Source: Vreelandella zhanjiangensis DSM 21076
GTDB lineage: Bacteria > Pseudomonadota > Gammaproteobacteria > Pseudomonadales > Halomonadaceae
Length of the DNA: 64,000 bases
Assembly: GCF_000377665.1 (NCBI RefSeq)
Contig: NZ_KB898646.1
Location: 372,001 to 436,000 of the forward strand
Reading direction: 5' to 3'
Below the pieces are notes generated by a model. That model searched no databases and had not been told where the DNA came from. It was given only the letters and a program-made list of their open reading frames with translations. The position numbers and the translations under genes are program-made. Each line of letters opens with the position of its first letter. Positions within the stretch are counted from its first letter, which is position 1. Below, piece by piece: positions 1-8,705 of this stretch.

Positions 1-1241
1 GAGTCACTGGGTCGCTCGCCTGCCGGCGCATCGTTGATAACCGGGCGTTCGCCCACTTCAAGCGTAACGTCTATCCGCTCGCCGCTGCGTACAATGGTGA
101 GCGGTAACGATGTGCCGGGCTCGATGGAGGCAATATTGCTCATGGTGGCGCGGGCATCCAGAACGGTTTTCCCGTCAACCGACAGCAAAATATCGCCGGG
201 CTCAAGGCCTGCTTTATCTGCCGGGCCGCCACTGACGACGCCTGCCACAATGACTCCTTGAGGGGTGCGTAATCCAAACGAGGCGGCCAATTCCCGGGAC
301 AGCGCCTGCGCTTCGATTCCCAGCCAGCCACGAATGACCCGACCTTGAGTTACCAGCTCATCCAAAATGCTGTGTGCAAGGTTCGCGGGGATCGCAAAGC
401 CGATACCTTGAGAGCCGCCCGAGCGGGAAAATATCGCAGTATTGATACCCACCAATGCCCCATCGGGGTTGACCAGCGCGCCGCCGGAGTTGCCGGGATT
501 AATTGCCGCATCGGTCTGAATAAAGTCTTCGTAGGCATTTAGTCCTAAATGGCTTCGCCCCGTGGCGCTAATGATGCCCATGGTAACGGTTTGGCCAACG
601 CCAAACGGATTGCCGATTGCCAGAGCCACATCGCCCACGGCGACATCTTCTGAATCAGCCATTTCAATAACCGGCAGGTCTTCAAGGTTGATACGCAGTA
701 CGGCTAAATCGCTTTCAGGATCGGTGCCGATGACTTCGGCAAGCGTTTCGCGGCCATCGCGTAGCGCGACCTGAATCTCGTCTGCGCCATTGATGACGTG
801 ATGGTTGGTCAGCACATAGCCGTCGTGGCTGATGATAACCCCCGACCCCAGGCTTGAGAGCATACGCTGGTGCGTTGTGGCGTCATCGCCATTAAAAAAT
901 TGCTGGAAGAAAGGGTCAGACATCAAGGGGTGCTGGTCACGCTCGACAATACGCGACGAATAAACGTTAACCACCGCGGGGGCGGCCTGATTGACTGCGT
1001 GCGAATAGCTGGCCGGGCCCTGGTCGCGGGAAAGGGGGGCTGCCTGGCGAACTTCAGGCGCCGGGCGGCTGCTTGCCTGTTCGCTGGCAGTGACTAGCGG
1101 CGAGGCGGGTGTCTGCGCAGGCGCGGGCGGCGCATTTTTAAATGGGTTCGGTATGTGCTCTGGAAACGCGAATAAAAGCAGGGCAGCGAGCAGTACCCCG
1201 GTTAAAATAGGCCATACATAAGGCAGCACAAGGCGGCGCAT
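1..1241 (-). CDS. algW: DegS/AlgW-type periplasmic serine protease (3' end outside window)
   Basis: Trypsin-like HtrA protease of the inner membrane, the family that cleaves the anti-sigma factor RseA/MucA to release the envelope-stress sigma factor. Reading the minus strand from ATG at 1241 gives at least 413 residues: a membrane anchor at about 8-26, a Pro/Ala-rich linker at 34-75, a protease domain with His148 (TNHHVI), Asp178 (SDLAVL) and Ser252 (GNSGGAL), then one PDZ domain at about 310-400. The reading frame is still open at base 1, so the stop lies outside. One PDZ domain plus an N-terminal anchor argues for DegS/AlgW rather than DegP/MucD. The linker is longer than in E. coli DegS (355 aa). 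Symbol algW follows the Pseudomonas-like gene order; degS is equally acceptable. Confidence 0.9.
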   Translation of the reverse strand, partial: MRRLVLPYVWPILTGVLLAALLLFAFPEHIPNPFKNAPPAPAQTPASPLVTASEQASSRPAPEVRQAAPLSRDQGPASYSHAVNQAAPAVVNVYSSRIVERDQHPLMSDPFFQQFFNGDDATTHQRMLSSLGSGVIISHDGYVLTNHHVINGADEIQVALRDGRETLAEVIGTDPESDLAVLRINLEDLPVIEMADSEDVAVGDVALAIGNPFGVGQTVTMGIISATGRSHLGLNAYEDFIQTDAAINPGNSGGALVNPDGALVGINTAIFSRSGGSQGIGFAIPANLAHSILDELVTQGRVIRGWLGIEAQALSRELAASFGLRTPQGVIVAGVVSGGPADKAGLEPGDILLSVDGKTVLDARATMSNIASIEPGTSLPLTIVRSGERIDVTLEVGERPVINDAPAGERPSD

Positions 1242-1379
1242 GCAAGAATTCCTCAGCGGGTAGTGGTCTTGTCAAACGTGAGGTTCGCGATAACACGAAG
1301 CGAGTTTTACTATGGCATGATGGTAACACTTTCTAGCCTAGTTCCTCACGGTAGTCAGAGAATCATTAAAGGAGTCTTT

Positions 1380-2141
1380 GTGACCCATCGCGATCAAATA
1401 GTAGCCGCTTGCGACCATCAGTTGCGGGCTTCGACGTTTAAAGATTTTACCATTAACGGTTTGCAGGTGGCCGGACGAGAGCAGGTGAGTCGTGTGATGA
1501 CGGGTGTCACTGCTTGTCAGGCGCTATTGGATGAGGCCGTCGCTTGGCAAGCCGATATGGTCTTGGTTCACCATGGCTATTTTTGGAAAAATGAACCAGT
1601 CGCGATTACCGGCATGAAATATAAGCGCATCAAAACGTTGATGGATCATGATATCAACTTGCTTGCCTATCATTTGCCGCTTGATGCGCACAGTGAAATG
1701 GGTAACAACGCAGAGCTTGCCAGGCGTTTAGGCTGGAAAGTGGAGGGCTGTCTGGACGGCGAGCTGGGCGAGGGATTTCTCTGGTCGGGGCGCTTGCCCC
1801 AGGCACAACGTATTCACACCCTGGCGGTACAGATAGCCGGTACGTTGCATCGTTCTCCGCTGGTGATCGAGGCGGATAATGACACAGATATTGAGCGGAT
1901 CGCGTGGTGTACAGGCGGGGCGCAGGACATGATTACGGCCGCTTATGAAGCCGGTGCCCAGGCCTTTATATCAGGAGAGATTTCCGAGCGGACGACTCAT
2001 TTGGCGCGCGAGTTGGGCATTCACTATATTGCCGCGGGACATCATGCCACGGAGCGTTACGGCGTTCAGGCGCTGGGGGAGTGGTTGGCTGCTGAGCACG
2101 GTATTGAGCACCGCTTTGTCGATATAGATAACCCCGCCTGA
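1380..2141 (+). CDS. Nif3/YbgI family dinuclear-metal protein
   Basis: Conserved protein of the Nif3/YbgI family (often annotated GTP cyclohydrolase I type 2 homolog); its physiological role is not settled. The GTG start at 1380 is chosen because AGGAG lies just upstream and it gives 253 residues, close to E. coli YbgI (247); an upstream in-frame extension to 1263 has no ribosome site. Metal-binding motifs of the family are visible: VHHGYFW near residue 62, YHLPLDAH near 97, and GHHATERYG near 219. It is divergent from the algW/degS gene. Confidence 0.88.
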   Translation: MTHRDQIVAACDHQLRASTFKDFTINGLQVAGREQVSRVMTGVTACQALLDEAVAWQADMVLVHHGYFWKNEPVAITGMKYKRIKTLMDHDINLLAYHLPLDAHSEMGNNAELARRLGWKVEGCLDGELGEGFLWSGRLPQAQRIHTLAVQIAGTLHRSPLVIEADNDTDIERIAWCTGGAQDMITAAYEAGAQAFISGEISERTTHLARELGIHYIAAGHHATERYGVQALGEWLAAEHGIEHRFVDIDNPA

Positions 2142-2203
2142 CCATGCGACAGGGAACGGGCAGCGGTTCACCGCTGCCCATCCGTTCACTTAATAGCACT
2201 AGC

Positions 2204-2656
2204 TTAGTAGCGGGGTGGCTGGGGCGCGTTCGTGGCGCTATCTTTCAAGCCGAAATTTTCTGACAGCGTGCCGTTCTTGCCATCGGCATAGTCGCGGGGC
2301 GTAGTGATTGGGCTATCTGGTGCCTGGCTGGCGGCCGGCTGGTGTATCGGCTGGCGCTCTTTGAGCTCAGGAGGGGTGCTGCTTCCCAGGTGCCACTCCT
2401 CAGCATCCTCTCTAATCTGGTGCTCAAGCTGGTCGGCCTCGGACCGAATGCTGTCCAGGCGTTGAAAAACGCCGGTGAGATGGCCGCCCATCCCTTTTTT
2501 GAGCTCGGCAATTTGATGTTCTCGTTCCAGCAGTGTTTGGCGCAAGGAGGCATTGTTACGCTCTCCTTTACTGAACAAACGATAGCATCCTAAACCGATG
2601 ATGAAGCCGATAATGATGCCAACAATGGCAAAGGTATAAGGCGAGCTTGCTTCCAC
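2204..2656 (-). CDS. yhcB: YhcB/ZapG family inner-membrane protein (DUF1043)
   Basis: Small inner-membrane protein of the DUF1043 family, linked in E. coli to cell division and envelope synthesis. GTG at 2656 is taken as the start because AGGGAG precedes it; it gives 150 residues (E. coli YhcB 132). One transmembrane helix lies at about 8-27, followed by a predicted coiled coil at about 40-85 (ERE, ELKK, Q-rich heptads) and a polar Pro/Gln-rich tail. It is divergent from zapE, the same arrangement as yhcB-zapE in E. coli, and both products are tied to division, which supports the assignment. Confidence 0.85.
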   Translation of the reverse strand: MEASSPYTFAIVGIIIGFIIGLGCYRLFSKGERNNASLRQTLLEREHQIAELKKGMGGHLTGVFQRLDSIRSEADQLEHQIREDAEEWHLGSSTPPELKERQPIHQPAASQAPDSPITTPRDYADGKNGTLSENFGLKDSATNAPQPPRY

Positions 2657-2724
2657 AGTTTTCTCCCTGACGCTTGATGCGCTCCGCCAATGTAAGGTGA
2701 GCGGTTTGCGAACGAACAATCTTC

Positions 2725-2755
2725 ATTATAAGCGTCGATTGGTTGGTTAGGTCAA
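2725..2755 (-). promoter_or_regulatory. Candidate yhcB promoter
   Basis: On the minus strand, TTGACC (2755-2750), a 19-base spacer and a perfect TATAAT (2730-2725) sit about 70 bases before the yhcB start. The spacer is slightly long. The -35 box lies inside the loop of the inverted repeat at 2740-2763. Confidence 0.5.
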
Positions 2756-2763
2756 TCCAACCA
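2740..2763. promoter_or_regulatory. Operator-like inverted repeat in the yhcB/zapE divergent region
   Basis: Perfect 7-base inverted repeat TGGTTGG-N10-CCAACCA, centred between the two divergent -10 boxes (2725-2730 minus, 2786-2791 plus) and covering the yhcB -35 box. It could be a regulator site for both genes. No known regulator consensus was recognised. Confidence 0.4.
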
Positions 2764-2785
2764 TGCGCTTAGAGTGTTCGCCGCG

Positions 2786-2791
2786 TATAAT
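2786..2791 (+). promoter_or_regulatory. Candidate zapE promoter -10 box
   Basis: Perfect TATAAT 68 bases before the zapE ATG. No good -35 match is seen 16-18 bases upstream, so an activator or weak promoter is possible. Confidence 0.45.
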
Positions 2792-2858
2792 CACCCCTTT
2801 TTGAAGGGCGGTCGGTCGCATCGTCAACACCGTCGTAATACGTTTTGGAGGCGATTAA

Positions 2859-4040
2859 ATGCCATCTACTTCTGCAGATAAAAAGGTGAGTCCGTCATCT
2901 CGACCAACGCCGATCGAGCGCTATCGCGCTGATTTAACGCGCGAAGACTTTCAGTATGATGCGGCTCAGGAGTCGGCAGTCAAACATCTGCAGCGGCTTT
3001 ATGACGATTTGATCGCCGCGCCGACTACCGTGCCTAAAACAGTGATCGCCAACAGAGGACTCAAGGCCAAGATGGCGGGCCTGTTTGGTAAATCAGCGTC
3101 TTCAGATGAGCCAGCCTTGCCTCAGGTGCGTGGCCTGTATTTCTGGGGTGGCGTGGGGCGTGGCAAAACGTATCTAGTGGATACCTTTTATGAGGCGCTA
3201 CCTTTCCCCGAAAAGATGCGCACCCACTTCCATCGGTTTATGCAGCGGGTTCACAATGAGCTGACTCACTATAAAGGCGAAAAAAATCCGCTTACCTTAA
3301 TTGCCGGTAAGTTCGCCTCGGAAGCGCGAGTGATCTGCTTTGATGAGTTTTTTGTCAAAGACATTACCGATGCCATGATTCTGGCGAATTTAATGGAAGC
3401 GTTGTTTGAACGTGGGGTTGTGCTGGTCGCTACGTCCAATATCGTACCCGATGACCTTTATAAGGATGGCCTGCAGCGGGCCCGTTTTCTGCCTGCCATC
3501 GACTTGGTCAAGCGCCACTGCGATGTCGTTAACGTTGATTCCGGCGTGGATTATCGACTGCGTGCGCTTGAGCGCGCTGAAATTTTTCACTCGCCGCTTG
3601 ATGAGGCGGCAGAGCTGGAGCTTGCGCGCAGTTTTCGGGAGATCGCCGGGCAGGAAGGTGAAGCGGATGCCCCGCTGGAAATTAATCACCGGGTGCTTAA
3701 AACCCGCAGGCTTCAGGAAAATGTCGCGTGGTTCGAGTTTTTAGAACTATGCGATGGGCCGCGTAGCCAGAATGACTATATTGAGCTTGCGCGAGGTTTT
3801 AATGCCGTACTGGTGTCCAATGTCACGCAAATGGATGCAAAGCATGATGACCAGGCGCGTCGGTTTATCAACATGGTCGACGAATTTTATGACCGTGGCG
3901 TAAAGCTTCTAATGTCCGCAGAAGTGCCTATTGAGTCGCTTTATAGTGGCGGCAAGCTAACCTTTGAGTTTCAACGCACGCTGTCGCGCCTTCAGGAGAT
4001 GCAGTCGCGCGAATACCTGGCGTTGCCGCATAAGCCTTGA
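2859..4040 (+). CDS. zapE: Cell division ATPase ZapE (AFG1 family)
   Basis: AFG1/LACE1-type ATPase that in E. coli associates with the Z-ring late in constriction. 393 residues. Walker A GGVGRGKT at 97-104 and Walker B with VICFDEFFVKD at 158-168 are intact; sensor-like TSN follows near residue 194. The ATG at 2859 is preceded by TTTTGGAGG. The N-terminal 90 residues carry a longer basic insertion (about 60-85) than is usual. Monocistronic, divergent from yhcB, upstream of the rplM promoter. Confidence 0.93.
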   Translation: MPSTSADKKVSPSSRPTPIERYRADLTREDFQYDAAQESAVKHLQRLYDDLIAAPTTVPKTVIANRGLKAKMAGLFGKSASSDEPALPQVRGLYFWGGVGRGKTYLVDTFYEALPFPEKMRTHFHRFMQRVHNELTHYKGEKNPLTLIAGKFASEARVICFDEFFVKDITDAMILANLMEALFERGVVLVATSNIVPDDLYKDGLQRARFLPAIDLVKRHCDVVNVDSGVDYRLRALERAEIFHSPLDEAAELELARSFREIAGQEGEADAPLEINHRVLKTRRLQENVAWFEFLELCDGPRSQNDYIELARGFNAVLVSNVTQMDAKHDDQARRFINMVDEFYDRGVKLLMSAEVPIESLYSGGKLTFEFQRTLSRLQEMQSREYLALPHKP

Positions 4041-4097
4041 TATAGGCCAGCTGGTGTTTACCGAAGCAGCAGAGCAGAGAAAAACGTCGATAGGCCT

Positions 4098-4126
4098 TAA
4101 CTTGTCGAGTGTCTTACTGTAGAATG
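4098..4126 (+). promoter_or_regulatory. Candidate rplM-rpsI promoter
   Basis: TTAACT (4098-4103), 17-base spacer, TAGAAT (4121-4126). The predicted transcript starts near 4133 and has a leader of about 108 bases before rplM. Confidence 0.5.
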
Positions 4127-4140
4127 CCGCCTCGCTACAT

Positions 4141-4203
4141 GTTGCTAAGGTAATTTCTTGGCAACCAAAAAAAATAGGGATGGTGCTTCACCGCTTGGCG
4201 GTG
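4141..4203 (+). other. Structured leader of rplM-rpsI
   Basis: Two hairpins can be drawn in the leader: an imperfect stem 4141-4149 with 4157-4165 (GTTGC...GCAAC) and a perfect 6-bp stem CACCGC/GCGGTG at 4189-4203, 38 bases before the rplM ATG. L13 represses translation of its own operon in E. coli, so these may be part of an autoregulatory site; that role is inference. Confidence 0.35.
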
Positions 4204-4240
4204 GTAGTTACCCAACACACTTAATCTGGTGATTTCATCC

Positions 4241-4669
4241 ATGAAGACGTTCAGTGCTAAGCCGCAGTCCGTCCAGCGCGACTGGTATGTAGTCGACGCC
4301 ACGGACAAAACGCTCGGTCGTCTGGCAACCGAGATTGCTCGCCGCCTGCGTGGCAAGCATAAGCCCGAATTTACCCCTCACGTTGATACTGGCGACTACA
4401 TCGTTGTGATTAACGCCGAGAAAGTCCATGTAACCGGTAACAAGGCGAAGGCTAAGACCTATTACCGCCACACTGGTTACCCGGGCGGTCTGCGTTCCAT
4501 GACGTTTGACAAAATGCTTGATCATGCGCCCGAGCGTATCATTGAGTTCGCCGTTAAAGGTATGCTGCCGAAAGGTCCGCTGGGTCGCGCCATGTATACC
4601 AAGTTAAAAGTGTACGCCGGTGCCGAGCATCCGCATGCTGCTCAACAGCCGCTTGAACTGAACATCTGA
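4241..4669 (+). CDS. rplM: 50S ribosomal protein L13
   Basis: Large-subunit ribosomal protein. The ATG at 4241 gives 142 residues, identical to the E. coli length, starting MKTFSAKP; a longer in-frame start at 4229 would add four non-conserved residues. Conserved features include [13 protein letters not shown] at about 20-32 and [12 protein letters not shown] near 87-98. It is followed after 13 bases by rpsI, the standard L13-S9 operon. Confidence 0.98.
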   Translation: MKTFSAKPQSVQRDWYVVDATDKTLGRLATEIARRLRGKHKPEFTPHVDTGDYIVVINAEKVHVTGNKAKAKTYYRHTGYPGGLRSMTFDKMLDHAPERIIEFAVKGMLPKGPLGRAMYTKLKVYAGAEHPHAAQQPLELNI

Positions 4670-4682
4670 GGAAATCTTCGCC

Positions 4683-5072
4683 ATGACACAGCAGTATTAC
4701 GGTACCGGGCGCCGCAAGACTTCCACCGCTCGCGTGTTTATGAAGCCGGGCTCTGGCAAAATTACCGTCAACGATAAAGATCTCGACCTGTATTTTGGTC
4801 GCGTTACTGGTCGTATGGTGGTTCGTCAGCCGCTTGAGTTGACTGAGACGCTGAACCAGTTTGACCTGTTCATCACTGTCGCTGGCGGTGGTGGCTCCTC
4901 TCAAGCAGGTGCTATTCGTCACGGTATTACTCGCGCCCTGATGAACTACAACGAAGACCTGCGTCCTGCGCTACGTGCCGCTGGCTACGTTACGCGTGAT
5001 GCTCGTCAAGTTGAGCGTAAGAAAGTCGGCCTGCGCAAAGCACGTCGTCGTCCGCAGTTCTCCAAGCGTTAA
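4683..5072 (+). CDS. rpsI: 30S ribosomal protein S9
   Basis: Small-subunit ribosomal protein, 129 residues (E. coli 130). The N-terminal [15 protein letters not shown] block, the [15 protein letters not shown] block near residue 68 and the basic C-terminal tail ending RPQFSKR, which reaches the P-site tRNA in the family, are all intact. Cotranscribed with rplM and closed by a strong terminator. Confidence 0.98.
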   Translation: MTQQYYGTGRRKTSTARVFMKPGSGKITVNDKDLDLYFGRVTGRMVVRQPLELTETLNQFDLFITVAGGGGSSQAGAIRHGITRALMNYNEDLRPALRAAGYVTRDARQVERKKVGLRKARRRPQFSKR

Positions 5073-5093
5073 TTTTTCAACGCTGTGCGGCAA

Positions 5094-5125
5094 AACGCCC
5101 AGGCCATCGGCCTGGGCGTTTTTTA
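5094..5125 (+). terminator. Intrinsic terminator of rplM-rpsI
   Basis: Perfect 12-bp stem (5094-5105 with 5109-5120; AACGCCCAGGCC and its complement), ATC loop, followed by a T6 tract. Confidence 0.92.
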
Positions 5126-5245
5126 TTGTAAAATCAAAACCCCTATGGCTTTGGCGTTATGCTATTTTGCTGTCTTTAAAGCGGTGAGTGGCAGCATTTC
5201 TGCGTGTCGCACTCAGTACTCTGCGCGCTTATTGTTAAACGCTAA

Positions 5246-5273
5246 TTTATAGCCACATGTTTATAGTCACATG
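5246..5273 (+). repeat. 14-bp direct duplication upstream of petA
   Basis: Two abutting copies of TTTATAG(C/T)CACATG at 5246-5259 and 5260-5273, ending 25 bases before petA. Each copy contains a TATAG -10-like element, so it may duplicate a promoter element. Confidence 0.75.
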
Positions 5274-5298
5274 AAGATTTGAATGGGAGAAGTCCCGT

Positions 5299-5895
5299 AT
5301 GGCAGATCACGGCGTTAATAAAGGTCGACGACGTTTCCTTGTCGGGGCTACTTCCGTTATGGGAGCTGTAGGTGTAATCGGCGTAGCCGTTCCTTTTGTG
5401 GCTTCGTGGAAGCCCAGCGCGCGAGCGCGTGCGGCGGGTGCGCCGGTTCAGGCTGATATATCCAAACTGCGCCCAGGGCAGCGTATGACCGTTGAGTGGC
5501 GGGGGCGGCCGGTATGGATCATTCGCCGCACGCCTGAAATGATCGCGCGTACGCAGGCGCTTCCAGCGGATTATCTGGCAGATCCTGATTCGCGCCAGCC
5601 GCAGCAGCCTGCTTACGTGCAAGGGGAGCTCCGTTCGCTCAAGCCTGAAATCGGTGTGCTGGTTGGCCTGTGTACGCATTTTGGCTGCTCGCCGCTGTAT
5701 CGCCCCGAGCCTGATGCTCAGGCGGGTGATGATCATTGGCCTGGAGGGTTCTTCTGTCCTTGCCATAGCTCGCGGTTTGATTTGGCCGGGCGTGTGTATG
5801 CAAGCATGCCCGCGCCAATCAATCTGGAGGTGCCGCCTTATCATTATCTGAGCGACAATATTATCGTAGTGGGTGAGGATAAGGAGGCGGGTTGA
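5299..5895 (+). CDS. petA: Ubiquinol-cytochrome c reductase, Rieske iron-sulfur subunit
   Basis: Carries the 2Fe-2S cluster of the bc1 complex, passing electrons from ubiquinol to cytochrome c1. 198 residues. The N-terminus has a twin-arginine-like signal (GRRRFLVGATS, 9-19) and a membrane anchor to about residue 34. Cluster ligands are present in box 1 (CTHFGC, Cys125/His127) and box 2 (CPCHSS, Cys153/His156), with Cys130 and Cys155 forming the family disulfide. First gene of petABC; its stop overlaps the petB start by one base. Confidence 0.97.
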   Translation: MADHGVNKGRRRFLVGATSVMGAVGVIGVAVPFVASWKPSARARAAGAPVQADISKLRPGQRMTVEWRGRPVWIIRRTPEMIARTQALPADYLADPDSRQPQQPAYVQGELRSLKPEIGVLVGLCTHFGCSPLYRPEPDAQAGDDHWPGGFFCPCHSSRFDLAGRVYASMPAPINLEVPPYHYLSDNIIVVGEDKEAG

Positions 5896-7148
5896 TGGCG
5901 TCGCAGGACAAGACAGGCGGTGGTTTTATGAAATGGCTGGACGCGCGTTTTCCGGCAAGCAGGTTATGGCGCGACCATCTCGCCAGCTACTACGTTCCTA
6001 AAAACCTTAATGTCTGGTACGTGTTTGGCTCGCTGGCTCTATTGGTGTTGGTTAATCAGCTGTTAACCGGCATCTGGCTAACTATGAGCTATAGTCCGAC
6101 CGCCGAAGGGGCCTTCGCATCCATTGAGTACATTATGCGTGACGTGGAGTGGGGATGGCTGATCCGTCATATGCATACCACCGGCGCCTCAGCGCTGTTT
6201 ATCGTTGTCTATCTGCATATGTTTCGTGGGCTTCTGTACGGCTCATACAAGGCGCCGCGCGAGCTTGTGTGGGTGTTTGGAATGGCCTTGTATCTGGTGC
6301 TGATGGCTGAGGCGTTTATGGGCTATCTGCTGCCTTGGGGGCAGATGTCCTATTGGGGGGCGCAGGTAATTACATCGCTATTCTCGGCGATTCCAGGCAT
6401 AGGGGAGGGGCTTGCTGAGTGGGTGCGTGGCGATTACCTGGTATCGAGTGTTACCTTGAATCGTTTTTTTGCACTGCATGTCGTTGCATTGCCGCTGGTT
6501 ATTCTGGGCCTGGTAGTGCTGCATATTGTGGCGTTGCATGAAGTGGGGTCGAATAATCCCGATGGCATTGATATTCGAATGCACACCGACGATGCGGGTA
6601 AACCGCTGGATGGCATTCCGTTTCATCCGTATTATACCGTCAAGGATTTAGTTGGCGTGGCGATCTTCTTGTTTGTTTTCTGTGGCGTTATTTTTTATTT
6701 TCCAGAAGGCGGCGGTTATTTTATTGAGCAGCCGAACTTCGAGCCGGCCAATCCGCTGCAAACGTCTGATCATATTGCGCCGGTTTGGTACTTCACTCCC
6801 TTTTACGCAATTTTACGCGCGATCAACTTTTCAATATTTGGTTTGGACGCCAGATTTCTGGGCGTAATTTTCATGGGCGGCGCCATTGCGGTACTTTTTG
6901 TTGTGCCGTGGTTGGACCGTAGCCCAGTTCGTTCCATGCGCTATAAGGGCTGGCTGTCAAAGCTAATGTTGGGGCTGTTTGTGGCAAGTTTTGTCGCTTT
7001 GGGCGTACTGGGTGTGTTGCCATCCACGCCCGTACGAACGCACTTGGCGCAACTATTTACCGCGACTTACTTCGCCTATTTTCTGTTGATGCCTATTTAC
7101 ACCCGTTTGGAAAAAACCAAACCCGTGCCTGAAAGGGTGACCGGCTGA
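5895..7148 (+). CDS. petB: Ubiquinol-cytochrome c reductase, cytochrome b subunit
   Basis: Integral membrane core of the bc1 complex, holding both b hemes and the Qo/Qi sites. The ATG at 5895 overlaps the petA stop; the upstream TTG in the same frame is not needed. 417 residues with eight or nine hydrophobic helices. Heme histidines lie in the segments RHMHTTGAS...YLHMF and FFALHVV...VLHIVALHE. The Qo motif reads PVWY at 296-299 instead of the textbook PEWY, a variant known from other proteobacteria. The petB stop overlaps the petC start. Confidence 0.97.
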   Translation: MASQDKTGGGFMKWLDARFPASRLWRDHLASYYVPKNLNVWYVFGSLALLVLVNQLLTGIWLTMSYSPTAEGAFASIEYIMRDVEWGWLIRHMHTTGASALFIVVYLHMFRGLLYGSYKAPRELVWVFGMALYLVLMAEAFMGYLLPWGQMSYWGAQVITSLFSAIPGIGEGLAEWVRGDYLVSSVTLNRFFALHVVALPLVILGLVVLHIVALHEVGSNNPDGIDIRMHTDDAGKPLDGIPFHPYYTVKDLVGVAIFLFVFCGVIFYFPEGGGYFIEQPNFEPANPLQTSDHIAPVWYFTPFYAILRAINFSIFGLDARFLGVIFMGGAIAVLFVVPWLDRSPVRSMRYKGWLSKLMLGLFVASFVALGVLGVLPSTPVRTHLAQLFTATYFAYFLLMPIYTRLEKTKPVPERVTG

Positions 7149-7873
7149 TGAAGCATCTATGGATAGTAGTGTGCTTTTTGCTAATGCCCATAATGGCAGT
7201 GGGTGGGCAGGGCGGGCGCGAATTACGCTCGGGGGCGCCTGACTTGCAGGATCAGGCGTCACTACAGAATGGCCTTAAGCTTTACGTCAATTATTGCCTG
7301 GGTTGCCATACGCTGAGCTATCAACGATTTTCACGTACGGCCAATGATCTGAATATTCCTCAGGCACTGATGGAGGACGCCGTCATGTTTTCATCGGCGG
7401 CAGCCTTTGATGACCCGATGCATAACGCCTTGAGGGCGGAAGAGGCAGCGCAGTGGTGGGGCGTTGCACCGCCGGATTTGTCGCTCACGGTACGTCTGCG
7501 GGGGGCGGACTGGGTGAATGCTTTTCTGCTGGGGTTTTATCAAGACTCTGATCGTCCGAATGGCGTCAATAATACGCTGTTTGATTCAGTGGCCATGCCC
7601 AATGTGCTTGAGCCGCTTCAGGGTGTGCAGGTGCTGGATTGCTCTAAGACCGAGCAGCAAGAATGCGACCGTTTGAAAGTGATAACGCCTGGGTTGATGG
7701 CGCCCGATGAGTTTGAGAGTGCGGTATACGATATTACTAATTTCTTAGCCTATGTTAGTGAACCTTATCGACTGAAGGCTCAAGCTGTAGCGCCTAAGGT
7801 TATGATTTTTTTATTTATTTTTGGCGTTATTGCCTATTTTCTTAAGCGTGAATACTGGAAAGATGTGTATTGA
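7148..7873 (+). CDS. petC: Ubiquinol-cytochrome c reductase, cytochrome c1
   Basis: Membrane-anchored c-type cytochrome of the bc1 complex. 241 residues: signal peptide at 1-19, heme-binding CLGCH at 50-54, a region with MPNVLEPLQG near 154-164 that contains the probable axial methionine, and a C-terminal transmembrane anchor at about 218-234 ending in a basic tail. The ATG at 7148 shares one base with the petB stop, so the three subunits are translationally coupled. Confidence 0.96.
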   Translation: MKHLWIVVCFLLMPIMAVGGQGGRELRSGAPDLQDQASLQNGLKLYVNYCLGCHTLSYQRFSRTANDLNIPQALMEDAVMFSSAAAFDDPMHNALRAEEAAQWWGVAPPDLSLTVRLRGADWVNAFLLGFYQDSDRPNGVNNTLFDSVAMPNVLEPLQGVQVLDCSKTEQQECDRLKVITPGLMAPDEFESAVYDITNFLAYVSEPYRLKAQAVAPKVMIFLFIFGVIAYFLKREYWKDVY

Positions 7874-7897
7874 CGTGGTGGGGCGTAAATAAGTTGG

Positions 7898-7924
7898 CAG
7901 CATAAGTCATGCTTATGTTGTTTT
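7898..7924 (+). terminator. Probable terminator of petABC
   Basis: 9-bp stem with one G-U pair (7898-7906 with 7912-7920), five-base loop, followed by TTTT. AT-rich and moderately stable. Confidence 0.55.
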
Positions 7925-8016
7925 GATGTCAAGCAGTAACCCAAAACGGGCTGCCTTACCATAAGGTGGCTTTGGCGTGTTATTATCCATAATTGTTTTG
8001 ATGCGAGGATGCTTTC

Positions 8017-8643
8017 ATGGGTGTTGTGGCCAAGCGGTCGTCGATGATTTTTTACTCAGGTAGTGATGATCATTTCAGTCATCGCGTGCGCATTGTGCTG
8101 GCTGAGAAGGGGGTGGCCGTTGATATCGTTGATGTTAATGTAGAACAGCCGCCTGAAGATTTAGCAGACCTCAACCCGTATAATAGCGTACCTACGCTTT
8201 TAGATCGTGATTTAGTGCTCTATGAGTCTAAAGTCATGATGGAGTATTTGGATGAGCGTTTTCCGCATCCTCCTTTGCTCCCTGTTTATCCTGTTGCCCG
8301 CGCGCAAAGTCGCTTGTGGATGCACCGTATTGAGCGTGAATGGTGCCCCATGGTCGACCAGATTCGCAGCGGCGGGAAGAAAGAGGCTGACAAGGCGCGT
8401 AAAGAGCTGCGTGAAAGCCTGATCGGTATTTCACCTATTTTTGAAGATATGCCCTTCTTTATGAGCGAAGAATTCACGTTAGTGGATTGCTGCCTTGCAC
8501 CGATCTTGTGGCGCCTTCCGGACTTGAATATCGAATTGCCTGAAAAACAGGTAAAACCACTGTTAAGTTACATGTCGCGAGTATTTGAGCGGGAAGCGTT
8601 CAAAGCATCTTTGAATGAGCATGAAAAAGAGATGCGTGCTTGA
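8017..8643 (+). CDS. sspA: Stringent starvation protein A
   Basis: Glutathione-S-transferase-fold protein that binds RNA polymerase and modulates transcription in starvation and acid stress. 208 residues (E. coli 212), with the thioredoxin-like N-terminal domain ([19 protein letters not shown], from residue 10) lacking a GST catalytic Cys/Ser, and the conserved [16 protein letters not shown] region at about 56-72. The paired gene sspB follows after 62 bases, as in most gammaproteobacteria. Confidence 0.94.
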   Translation: MGVVAKRSSMIFYSGSDDHFSHRVRIVLAEKGVAVDIVDVNVEQPPEDLADLNPYNSVPTLLDRDLVLYESKVMMEYLDERFPHPPLLPVYPVARAQSRLWMHRIEREWCPMVDQIRSGGKKEADKARKELRESLIGISPIFEDMPFFMSEEFTLVDCCLAPILWRLPDLNIELPEKQVKPLLSYMSRVFEREAFKASLNEHEKEMRA

Positions 8644-8705
8644 ATTTACATGGCCTCGTCGCCTGAGAAAGGCCGGGGCTTTACTTGTTAGGAGGAGGGA
8701 GTCTT

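Noticed and set aside
5242..5844. Minus-strand 200-codon frame opposite petA
   Set aside because: Fully antisense to a conserved Rieske gene; no family resemblance or initiation signal.
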